NCBI GenBank assembly: GCA_964532965.1
Contig: CAZHJE010000006.1
Coordinates: 1 to 25,553, forward strand
Origin: CAZHJE01 sp964532965
GTDB lineage: Bacteria > Patescibacteriota > WWE3 > UBA101185 > UBA10185
Direction of reading: 5' to 3'
Length of the DNA: 25,553 nt
Shown: positions 8,269 through 15,652 of the stretch, in pieces
How the letters are laid out: the number at the start of each line of letters is the position of its first letter
Numbering within the stretch: the stretch's first letter is position 1
The notes under the pieces: model-generated
The model's input: only the letters and a program-made list of their open reading frames with translations
Told to the model about the DNA's origin: nothing
Database searches by the model: none
Translations under genes and position numbers: made by a program

Positions 8269-9354
8269 TTAAAGTAGCGCAATCAAAATACCTACAAACG
8301 CAAAAAATGTACCAAATAACCAAAATCTTAATGTTACCTTAGTTTCCTGCCAGCCTAACAACTCAAAATGATGATGCATTGGTGCCATTCGAAAAAGTCT
8401 TTTTTTTGTTAATTTTACTGAAAATTGCTGTAGTGGACTTGATAACCCATCAATCAAAAATACGCCTAAAATAACTAGCATTGCAATTTCTCGATGCATA
8501 ACAACTGCAATAACACCTAAAGCAGCCCCAAGTACATGAGAACCAACATCGCCCATAAATATGCGTGCAGGATGTATATTAAAATATAAAAATGGCAACA
8601 TTGCACCAATAAATGTAGCCGTAAGTGTTGCTAGTGAATTATAGCCAAGTGCCGATGATATTACCCAATAAGCACCAAAAGCAATAATACCAAGACCACC
8701 AGCGAGGCCATCAATACCATCTGTGAAAGCGACAAAATTTAATACCATAAGAAACATTAAAAATATTATTATCGGGTACAAAAACCCAATGTGTACATCT
8801 CCAAGAAGCGGGAACCAAATATAATCCCAACCAAGTTTAAAATATGCCCAATATGAAACAAATCCTCCTATCAACCCTTGTATAAGAAATTTTTGATATG
8901 TTTGAATCCCCCTACCACTAGAACTTCCAACAATACGTGAAAGTTCTTTAAAAAATTCCCATGGTACTTTAAGAATCTTAGGTATAACTTTGGAGGAGTT
9001 AGATAGCATATTAATCTTTATTTTAGGAATATTTAGTATTTCTCGTAGATTTGATGTTTTATATACTTTAGAAAAATCTTCGAGAATACCAAATAATCCC
9101 GCCATAGAAATTATAAAGATTGGAAAAAGAGTTTGCGTTCGTGATCTGTTAAACAAAAACGTAACTATTGCAACAACTGTTAAAAATACCAAGCCTCCCA
9201 TAGCCGGTGTCCCTGTTTTTGTTATATGTGATTCTGGACCTTCTCCTCTTATTCGTTCACCCATATGGTATTTGTACACAAAGTTAATCCAATATGGGTA
9301 TAAGATAAAGCTCAGTAGTGTTGATAGTATTAAATATATTAATTGGTTATGCAT
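8269..9354 (-). CDS. mraY: Phospho-MurNAc-pentapeptide translocase MraY
   Basis: Integral membrane enzyme that transfers phospho-MurNAc-pentapeptide to undecaprenyl phosphate, giving lipid I. Recognisable motifs are KTGTPAMGG (46-54), FTDGIDGLAGG (210-220), FMGDVGS with the catalytic Asp (D269), and MAPMHHHFE (323-331). Two oddities are visible. The motif usually written DD is Glu-Asp here (E92-D93, codons GAA GAT). The cytoplasmic loop after it carries roughly 45 extra residues (about 101-148) before the conserved YQKFLIQ segment. The FTDG motif reads NFVAFTDG where N-x-x-N-L-TDG is common. The gene lies 18 bp after murF and 11 bp before ftsW. The family call is secure. Confidence 0.95.
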   Translation of the reverse strand: MHNQLIYLILSTLLSFILYPYWINFVYKYHMGERIRGEGPESHITKTGTPAMGGLVFLTVVAIVTFLFNRSRTQTLFPIFIISMAGLFGILEDFSKVYKTSNLREILNIPKIKINMLSNSSKVIPKILKVPWEFFKELSRIVGSSSGRGIQTYQKFLIQGLIGGFVSYWAYFKLGWDYIWFPLLGDVHIGFLYPIIIFLMFLMVLNFVAFTDGIDGLAGGLGIIAFGAYWVISSALGYNSLATLTATFIGAMLPFLYFNIHPARIFMGDVGSHVLGAALGVIAVVMHREIAMLVILGVFLIDGLSSPLQQFSVKLTKKRLFRMAPMHHHFELLGWQETKVTLRFWLFGTFFAFVGILIALL

Positions 9355-9372
9355 GTTTGTTTATTAAGTATA

Positions 9373-10650
9373 TCAAATCCAATTTGCTGTCTGTCTAACA
9401 AGCACATCTTTTGCACTTGTTTTATCTTTAAGCAATTCTTTAGAAATATTTTCTAGACGCAACCCTTGAGAAGCTTTAACAAGTACAACACATTGTGCGG
9501 TTATGTTTAATTTTCCAATATACAGTATGGCAGCTTCCCAATCATGTGCATAAAATATTTTTTTGTTATCTATGCTTATATTTAGCTTTTCTAATGCTAC
9601 TTTCATTCTATCGCCAATAAATATTACTTGGTCGCAGACAGCACAAGCGTATGTAGCTACTTCTAAATGGCCCTGCGCCTCCTCATAGCTCAACTCTAAC
9701 ATATCACCCAGTATTGCTATTTTCTTATATTTATCAAAGTTGGTAATAAGCACTTTAAGAGATGCAAGTGCGGATTTAGGATGAGAATTATATGTATCAT
9801 CAAGCAGGACGCAATCATTTATGCCGACAAGTCTGTTTAGACGCCCTTTAGTGTTTTTTATATTAGTTAGTCCTAGTTTGACTTCATCTTGTGAAAAATT
9901 GAAGAGCTCCCCAAGTTTTAGTAACATTGCTACTAAGCTTTTTTTATAAATGCCAAGAAGTGGAATAAATTCTAAATCTATATCAACTACATCTTTTTCA
10001 GAATAATATATCTTCTTGCAAACTCCAGTATTCTTTAACTGCATTACATTTTCGTTATCTGCGTTCAATAGCCCTATACCATCTCTTGATAGGGCTTCTA
10101 AGATTTCTCCCTTGCCTCTTATAATATTATCAATTGATTCTGCATGTTCTAAGTGCGCACCCGCAATAACAGTTAAAATAGAAATGTCAGGAGGTATAAC
10201 TAGGCATATATCTGCAATTTCTCCAGGAACATACATGCCCATTTCGGCTACAAACAGCTTATGTTCAGGTAATAAATCATTAACTATGGTTTCAGATAAA
10301 CCTAATTTTGTATTTAAATTACCCTCACTTGCCAACACTTTGTATTTTGATGATAAAAATGTACATACAGCGTCTTTTGCAGTTGTTTTACCAATAGATC
10401 CGGTTATACCAATAATTGTAGGATTATACTCTTTTAACTTCTTTTTAGTTAATTGATACAGTTCATCCTCTTCCAACACTTCCAGAGCACCTTTTTCTAA
10501 AGCTTGAGGAATAAAATCGTGCCCATCAAACTTTTCACCTTTTACGGGAATGTAATACTGCCCTTCTTTTATACTCCTAGTGTCATGTGAAACACTAAGG
10601 TCTTTCCAAGATACATTCGGTAACATATCTTTGTATTTTACACTAGACAT
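9373..10650 (-). CDS. murF: UDP-MurNAc-tripeptide:D-Ala-D-Ala ligase MurF
   Basis: ATP-dependent ligase adding D-Ala-D-Ala to complete the UDP-MurNAc-pentapeptide. The 425-residue protein has the N-terminal uridine-binding region (SHDTRS, residues 21-26; GEKFDGHDFI, 38-47), the P-loop TGSIGKTT (83-90), the NLNTKLGLS motif, EMGM, and the C-terminal DDTYNSHPKS and GDMLEL motifs typical of MurF. It is the first gene of the minus-strand dcw operon and is divergent from murD across only 26 bp. No SD is seen before the ATG; AT-rich TATA-like sequence abuts it. mraY follows after 18 bp. Confidence 0.96.
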   Translation of the reverse strand: MSSVKYKDMLPNVSWKDLSVSHDTRSIKEGQYYIPVKGEKFDGHDFIPQALEKGALEVLEEDELYQLTKKKLKEYNPTIIGITGSIGKTTAKDAVCTFLSSKYKVLASEGNLNTKLGLSETIVNDLLPEHKLFVAEMGMYVPGEIADICLVIPPDISILTVIAGAHLEHAESIDNIIRGKGEILEALSRDGIGLLNADNENVMQLKNTGVCKKIYYSEKDVVDIDLEFIPLLGIYKKSLVAMLLKLGELFNFSQDEVKLGLTNIKNTKGRLNRLVGINDCVLLDDTYNSHPKSALASLKVLITNFDKYKKIAILGDMLELSYEEAQGHLEVATYACAVCDQVIFIGDRMKVALEKLNISIDNKKIFYAHDWEAAILYIGKLNITAQCVVLVKASQGLRLENISKELLKDKTSAKDVLVRQTANWI

Positions 10651-10665
10651 TTATATATGTATAAT
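10637..10665 (+). promoter_or_regulatory. Sigma-70 promoter of murD
   Basis: TTTACA (10637-10642) and a perfect TATAAT (10660-10665) are separated by exactly 17 bp. The -35 lies inside the first codons of divergent murF. The predicted start point, near 10672, is about 5 nt from the GTG start codon. An AGGA at 10667-10670 looks like a Shine-Dalgarno site but would then fall upstream of, or at, the transcript end. Either initiation is nearly leaderless or another, more distal start point is used. Confidence 0.65.
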
Positions 10666-10676
10666 TAGGAAACCAC

Positions 10677-12065
10677 GTGGACAGCAACAATAAACAATTT
10701 AAAAATAAGAATGTACTAATCTTTGGCCTAGGGCTTAATGACGGTGGCCTTGGCATGGCAGAATACTTTATTAGGAAAGGCGCAAAAATTACAATTACTG
10801 ATGGTAAAACTGAGCAAGAGCTACTCCCTACACTAGAAAAACTTAAAAAATACACTGGTAAATTTGTATTACATATGGGTGGACATATAGAAGCAGACTT
10901 TATTGATAACGATATAATTATTAGAAATCCTGCCATAAAACCAAATAATAAATATCTTCAAATTGCAAAAAATGCTAAGAAGTTAATTTACATGGAAATG
11001 GTTTTATTTCATAAGTTTGCTAACGGATTGAAAATAGGAATAACAGGGACAAAAGGTAAATCTACAACAACAACTTTAATATATAAATTATTAAAACAAA
11101 AATATGACAAACGTGTATTTCTTGGAGGTAACATTGGCAAGAGTGCAGTAAAGTTTATGGATAAATTGCAAGAAGATAGTATATCTGTGCTAGAGCTATC
11201 AAGTTTCCAGCTAGACAACATGGGTGAAAATAATATTTCTCCAAATATCGCTGTTATAACAAATATACATACTGATCATCTTGATTGGCATGGGACAAGA
11301 GAAGATTATATAAAGGCTAAAGAGAATATATTTAAGTACCAAAGCTCCAAAGATTATGCCATTCTGAATTATGATGACCCAATGTGCAAAGATATAAGTC
11401 GTAGAGCTAAAGCTAACTTGATAACCTTTTCAATACACGATGTACAAGCAACATATTTTATTGATAAACATTTAAACATTTTTGAAAGAGGTAAGAAGAT
11501 ATTTACATTAAAAAGCATAAAACTACAAGGTGAACATAATAAAAGTAATATTATTTGTGCAATTGCAACAACAAAAGTATTAAAAGTTAGTAATAAAGAC
11601 ATTTGTAAGATTATCGAAAGCTTTAAAGGTATTGAGGGAAGACAAGAATTCGTTAGAAAAATTAATAATGTTCGTTTTTATAATGATACAACCGCAACAA
11701 ATGTCGAGGCATTAAAATCAATGCTAGATACATTTTCTTTAGTATATTCAAAAAAAATAATTTTAATTTTCGGTGGAGTAGATAAAGGATTAGATTATAC
11801 GAGGGTGATAAAGGATATTGAGGACCATGTTAAATATGTGGTGCTATTAGAAGGAACTGCCTCAGATAAACTAAGAACTCTATTAAGCAATAATATAAAG
11901 ACTAGTAGGAAATTTAGTGATTTTAAACAAGCAATCACACATGCATATAACAATAGTAATTCTGGGGATATTGTAGTTCTAAGTCCTGCTGCAGCGAGTT
12001 TTAACATGTTTAAAAATGAATTTGATAGAGGGAAACAATTTAAAAGTATAGTTAAAAGTTTATGA
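10677..12065 (+). CDS. murD: UDP-MurNAc-L-Ala:D-Glu ligase MurD
   Basis: ATP-dependent cytoplasmic ligase that adds D-Glu to UDP-MurNAc-L-Ala. The GTG start is preceded by AGGA six bases upstream. Motifs are the N-terminal Rossmann loop FGLGLNDGGLGMAEYF (16-31, with a few more residues than the usual GLGxSG), the P-loop GTKGKSTTT (124-132), LELSSFQL, NIHTDHLDWH, the carbamylated-Lys motif YIKAKENIF, NDTTATN, and the C-terminal LSPAAASFNMF...DRG. Length (462) is normal. It opens a two-gene plus-strand operon, overlapping the next gene by ATGA (12062-12065), and is separated from the rest of the dcw genes only by its inverted orientation. Confidence 0.96.
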   Translation: MDSNNKQFKNKNVLIFGLGLNDGGLGMAEYFIRKGAKITITDGKTEQELLPTLEKLKKYTGKFVLHMGGHIEADFIDNDIIIRNPAIKPNNKYLQIAKNAKKLIYMEMVLFHKFANGLKIGITGTKGKSTTTTLIYKLLKQKYDKRVFLGGNIGKSAVKFMDKLQEDSISVLELSSFQLDNMGENNISPNIAVITNIHTDHLDWHGTREDYIKAKENIFKYQSSKDYAILNYDDPMCKDISRRAKANLITFSIHDVQATYFIDKHLNIFERGKKIFTLKSIKLQGEHNKSNIICAIATTKVLKVSNKDICKIIESFKGIEGRQEFVRKINNVRFYNDTTATNVEALKSMLDTFSLVYSKKIILIFGGVDKGLDYTRVIKDIEDHVKYVVLLEGTASDKLRTLLSNNIKTSRKFSDFKQAITHAYNNSNSGDIVVLSPAAASFNMFKNEFDRGKQFKSIVKSL

Positions 12066-13636
12066 AAAAACAATTAAGTAAATACAAAAAGATTGTATGC
12101 CCAGGAATCGGTGGTGGGGCCGTATACCAGGTAGCCAAACTTTTTAATAGACTTAATATTCCGGTTTTGGGGTTTGAAATAAACAAGAGTGAAAAAACAA
12201 GTGAACTAGAAAAATTAGGCATCCGTATTACATATAAGAACCCTGAATCGCCTATGGATAAAGATACAGATTTAATTATTTATTCCAATGCACTTCCTAA
12301 CGACGTAATTTCTAATCTAAAGAAGCAAAATAAAAACTGTGAATTAATAGAAGTAGGTGTGTTTTATAACACAATACTAGATAAACTAGATAATAAACAA
12401 TTAACTAAAATAGAAATAGACGCTATAAAAAAGGTAAACTTTGCACCATTGTTTGATGTTGATTACTCAAAAATGAAATACATCGGTATTACTGGAACAG
12501 ACGGCAAAACAACCACAGCTACAATGCTTTATCATATTTTAACAAATCGCGGGTATAAGGTTGGTTTAATAAATACAGTAGGTGCAATAATAAACGGTAA
12601 ACAATATGATACGGGTTTTCATACAACAACACCATCGCAACAAGAGATATTCGACTTTATTAAACTGATGGAAAAACAACAGTGTACGCATGTGATTTTA
12701 GAAATAACATCTCATGCGCTTACAATGGGAAGAGTATCAGGAATAAAACTAGACGTGGCAGTTTATACAAATATCACACATGAACATTTAGATTATCATA
12801 AAACATTTTTAAACTACAAAAAGGCAAAACTTAAATTAATTCAAAAGAATATAAAAAAAGATGCGGTTGTTATATTAAATAAAGATGATAAAAACTCTTT
12901 TAGTTATCTGAAAAAACATGCACAAAAAACATTGTTCTATACTCTCAGCGATTTCAAAAATATCTCCGTTCAAGAAAACCATATAAGCTTTTGGTTTTCA
13001 GATAAACAGTTTACTATTCCTTTAACAGGTATATACAACTTATCAAATGCATATGCAGCGACTATGACTGCAAGTGTATTTAATATTAAACGTGAACAAA
13101 GCTTTAAAATATTAGAATCATTCAGAGGTGTTGAAGGAAGAATGGAAATACTTCAAACAAAGCCGTTTACTGTAATTGTAGATTTTGCGCATACGCCAAA
13201 TGCGTTGAAGCAATTATTAACAACATGGCATAGTATTACTAAAAATAGTAATAGAAAAATTATTACAGTTTTTGGTTGTGCGGGAAAAAGAGATACTACA
13301 AAAAGATCTCCTATGGGAAAAATATCTGGTACGTATTCCGACATTACAATTTTAACCGCAGAAGATCCACGAACTGAAGATCTAAAAGCTATAAATGCTG
13401 AGATTGAAAAAGGGTGGCAAGCTGCTAAAAATAAAGGTCACAAGCTATATCGCTTAGATGATACAAATAAGAATGTTAATGTTAGAAGAGACGCTATAAA
13501 AAAAGCATTAGAACTTGCAAAAGAAAATGATGTGGTTTTAATATGTGGCAAAGCACATGAAAAGAGCTTATGTTTTGGTACCACTGAATACGCATGGAAT
13601 GATATTGAAGAAACAAAAAAATTACTCATCAACTAA
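12062..13636 (+). CDS. murE: MurE-type peptide ligase with MurC-like N-terminal domain
   Basis: Probably adds the third residue to UDP-MurNAc-L-Ala-D-Glu. Residues about 139-524 are MurE-like: P-loop GTDGKTTT (145-152), HTTTPSQQEI (187-196), EITSHALTMGRV, NITHEHLDYH, carbamylated-Lys motif YKKAK (K256), VEGRMEIL, DFAHTPNAL, FGCAGKRD, a substrate motif EDPR (434-437) where DAP-adding enzymes have DNPR, and GKAHE (496-500) where GKGHE is usual. The retained Arg437 suggests a diaminopimelate-type substrate. Residues about 10-106 look instead like the MurC N-terminal domain: PGIGGGAVYQVAKLF, then a GSD-like GFEINKSEKTSELEKLG, then DLIIYSNAL. MurE's usual DSR and GxxxDGHDF motifs are missing. Translationally coupled to murD; its 3' end overlaps the murA-like gene by 15 bp. 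Confidence 0.85.
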   Translation: MKKQLSKYKKIVCPGIGGGAVYQVAKLFNRLNIPVLGFEINKSEKTSELEKLGIRITYKNPESPMDKDTDLIIYSNALPNDVISNLKKQNKNCELIEVGVFYNTILDKLDNKQLTKIEIDAIKKVNFAPLFDVDYSKMKYIGITGTDGKTTTATMLYHILTNRGYKVGLINTVGAIINGKQYDTGFHTTTPSQQEIFDFIKLMEKQQCTHVILEITSHALTMGRVSGIKLDVAVYTNITHEHLDYHKTFLNYKKAKLKLIQKNIKKDAVVILNKDDKNSFSYLKKHAQKTLFYTLSDFKNISVQENHISFWFSDKQFTIPLTGIYNLSNAYAATMTASVFNIKREQSFKILESFRGVEGRMEILQTKPFTVIVDFAHTPNALKQLLTTWHSITKNSNRKIITVFGCAGKRDTTKRSPMGKISGTYSDITILTAEDPRTEDLKAINAEIEKGWQAAKNKGHKLYRLDDTNKNVNVRRDAIKKALELAKENDVVLICGKAHEKSLCFGTTEYAWNDIEETKKLLIN

Positions 13637-14956
13637 CTCTAAATTAGCACCTAGATCAAGCAACTTGCTAAATAATCCCTCGTAAAGTTTTTCTAGTTTG
13701 TCAAAATTAATAATCTCACTCGGAGATTGTGCAAATAGACTGGCTAATAAGTATACAGAAGCGTATCTTAAGTCTTTAAGTTCAAAACGCGATCCAAAAA
13801 CTTTTTGTGTTGGACCCTTCACTCGTACCACTGTACTAGGTTCTCCAATACTTTTAATATCATAGGAATCATCAGATACTATATAATCTAAGCCTACATC
13901 TGATGGCTTCAGTATTTCCATATCAAAACCCATATCTTTTAAAGCCGGAACATATCCAAACCTATCAGTATAAATTGAGTCATGTACTAAACTCTCACCA
14001 TGCGCCTGTGATAAAAGAACCGTGATCAGTGGAATCCATTCGGTTAAAAATCCCGGATTTGGCGCCGAAGTTATATTCGTTGGTAAAAATTGTTCCCCAG
14101 CATGCCAAACTTTTAATTTATCATTAGAAAATTCATACATGCATCCAATTTTAGATAAAACATTCAAAAGAGATAATATGTGCGTTCTATTAACATGAGA
14201 TATAGTTACATTACCGCCGGTAATTAAAGCTGCGATTGTATATAGTACAGCCTCATCTTTAAATGATTGTAAATCAAAAGAAACTTTCTTAAAAACATTA
14301 CAGCCTATTATCTTAATGGTATTGTCCTCAGTTATTTGAACATTTCCCCCAAGCAAATTACAAAACTCAATTAAATCTTCTAATTCAACATCGCTAGATG
14401 CATTCTTAATAATAGTTTCATCTGATATAAACAATGCGGAAAGAACCGCATTTGCTGTTGCCATGTGTGATCTAATTTTAAAATTGTAAGTTGCAGCTTT
14501 TAAGGAGTCGCCGTACAAATATATATACTCATCGTCTGTTTGTACGTCATACCCTAAGTTTTCCCATACTTCTAAAAATCTATTTATTGGTCTAGTTGAA
14601 ACAATGCAATTAGTCGGTTTAGGAAGTACTGCCTTACCAAATCTAAATACAAGAGGACCACCTAGCAAAAGAGCAGCACGTGTTTTTGCACCGGGATTTT
14701 TTGGAACAATATGGGTATTGATACCAGAGCCGTTTAACCTTAACTTATTATCGCCTATCCACTCGGCAAGTGCGCCAAGCTGTGTCAATATTTCTAAGTC
14801 ATCATCTAAATATCCTGTATGAGGGACATTATTTAATACAATGTCTTCATTAGAAAACATCGCCGCATATATTAACTTTATTGCTGATATCGGAGAGCCA
14901 GATAAACTAATATCCCCCGCAAGTGGTACAGTGCCGTGTATAATTAATTTAGACAT
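13622..14956 (-). CDS. murA: Divergent UDP-GlcNAc enolpyruvyl transferase (MurA-like)
   Basis: EPSP-synthase-fold protein, nominally the first committed step of peptidoglycan synthesis (PEP transfer to UDP-GlcNAc). The 444-residue protein aligns with MurA in length and order: LGGPLVFRFGKAVLP, a Cys loop NCIVSTRP with C117 at the place of Cys115, KDEAVLYTIAALITGG matching the IEAGT...AAITGG block, DRFGYVPALKDMG, and DLRYAS with R397. Two active-site features differ. The SGAKN loop holding Lys22/Asn23 reads SGSPI (P22, I23), and the Asp305 position in PGFPTD is Glu (PGFLTE, E306). It could be a diverged MurA or a paralogue with another role. Last gene of the uvrC-secG operon, 9 bp after secG. 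Confidence 0.8.
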   Translation of the reverse strand: MSKLIIHGTVPLAGDISLSGSPISAIKLIYAAMFSNEDIVLNNVPHTGYLDDDLEILTQLGALAEWIGDNKLRLNGSGINTHIVPKNPGAKTRAALLLGGPLVFRFGKAVLPKPTNCIVSTRPINRFLEVWENLGYDVQTDDEYIYLYGDSLKAATYNFKIRSHMATANAVLSALFISDETIIKNASSDVELEDLIEFCNLLGGNVQITEDNTIKIIGCNVFKKVSFDLQSFKDEAVLYTIAALITGGNVTISHVNRTHILSLLNVLSKIGCMYEFSNDKLKVWHAGEQFLPTNITSAPNPGFLTEWIPLITVLLSQAHGESLVHDSIYTDRFGYVPALKDMGFDMEILKPSDVGLDYIVSDDSYDIKSIGEPSTVVRVKGPTQKVFGSRFELKDLRYASVYLLASLFAQSPSEIINFDKLEKLYEGLFSKLLDLGANLELVDE

Positions 14957-14965
14957 ATATACTAT

Positions 14966-15190
14966 CTATGACAGTACAACTATTATAATTGAATTAACAA
15001 CTAAAAGTACACCAAGTACAATAGTTGCAATCATTACAACTTTTTCAAATCCTCTTTTAGAATGATATACATTAATAGAACTACTAAAAGAACTTGACAA
15101 CCCGCCGCCTTTTCCTTGAATTAAAACCAATAATGTAATAAATATTGCAGCAAGTATTTGAATGGTTTTACTGATGTTTAATATATCCAT
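14966..15190 (-). CDS. secG: Preprotein translocase subunit SecG
   Basis: Small accessory subunit of the SecYEG translocon. The 74-residue protein has two hydrophobic helices (about 8-24 and 50-73) flanking the conserved loop LVLIQGKGGGLSSSFSSS, followed by RGFEK, which is the family hallmark. No ribosome-binding site is evident. A hairpin lies between this gene and the upstream four-helix protein gene. It precedes the murA-like gene by 9 bp, so the two are probably on one transcript. Confidence 0.92.
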   Translation of the reverse strand: MDILNISKTIQILAAIFITLLVLIQGKGGGLSSSFSSSINVYHSKRGFEKVVMIATIVLGVLLVVNSIIIVVLS

Positions 15191-15211
15191 ATAATGTTTT
15201 TTCTAGCATGT

Positions 15212-15238
15212 AGCCCTGGACTTTGGTCCAAAAAAGCT
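15212..15238. other. Hairpin in the secG leader
   Basis: TGGAC-TTTG-GTCCA (15217-15230) is a 5-bp GC-containing stem with a 4-nt loop, enclosed by a possible outer AGC/GCT pairing (15212-15214 with 15236-15238). It lies immediately after the stop of the four-helix protein gene. In the minus-strand transcript a U-run precedes the stem rather than following it, so it is not a classical intrinsic terminator. It may be an mRNA-processing or stabilising structure. Confidence 0.35.
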
Positions 15239-15652
15239 TCACTTTTTGCTTTTGCATAACCAAACCAAAAACCTGTAAATTACTACAAATAACAATGTTG
15301 CAAAAATCAAAGCCCATCTCCTTGATAAGCCTTTTGATGGTAACACAATCCCTAAAATTATCAACTCAGATATGTTTGTTGCAACAATGTTAAATCCTGG
15401 CAAGAATATAACCAGAATATTAAATACTACTAAATTTAGTATAAATGTAATTATTAAATTACTAACAAAACCTTTTGGCAAGGGTAAAATTCCTAGGAGC
15501 AATGGAGAACAAAAATTTAGTAAAAATAATGCGGACAGCACAATAAGTAAATTGAGATTTTCATTACCCTTAAAATAAAAGGCATTTACAATAACACTTG
15601 TAACATAAAAAGAAATATATATAAATACAAATGTTCTAAGTATAGCCTTCAT
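15239..15652 (-). CDS. Small four-helix membrane protein, phage-holin-4_2-like
   Basis: A 137-residue, highly hydrophobic protein with four predicted transmembrane segments (about 7-26, 33-54, 62-86 and 110-132). The block ILPLPKGFVSNLIITF, then NLVVFNILVIFLPGF, resembles the mycobacterial/phage holin superfamily IV pattern (PF04020-type), in which small loops separate four helices and a PGF turn follows the third. Despite the family name, chromosomal members are not known to lyse cells and their role is unclear. The start codon overlaps the uvrC stop (ATGA, 15649-15652), so it is translationally coupled to uvrC; secG follows after 48 bp. Family membership is inferred by eye. Confidence 0.65.
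   Translation of the reverse strand: MKAILRTFVFIYISFYVTSVIVNAFYFKGNENLNLLIVLSALFLLNFCSPLLLGILPLPKGFVSNLIITFILNLVVFNILVIFLPGFNIVATNISELIILGIVLPSKGLSRRWALIFATLLFVVIYRFLVWLCKSKK

Noticed and set aside
8258..8323. Upstream extension of ftsW overlapping mraY by 55 bp
   Set aside because: The added segment (VIWYIFCVCRYFDCATLIL) is not typical of FtsW. ATG 8257, 11 bp after the mraY stop, gives a normal N-terminus.
10643..10936. Minus-strand 97-codon frame opposite the start of murD
   Set aside because: It is antisense to the well-supported murD Rossmann domain, with biased residues and no initiation signal.
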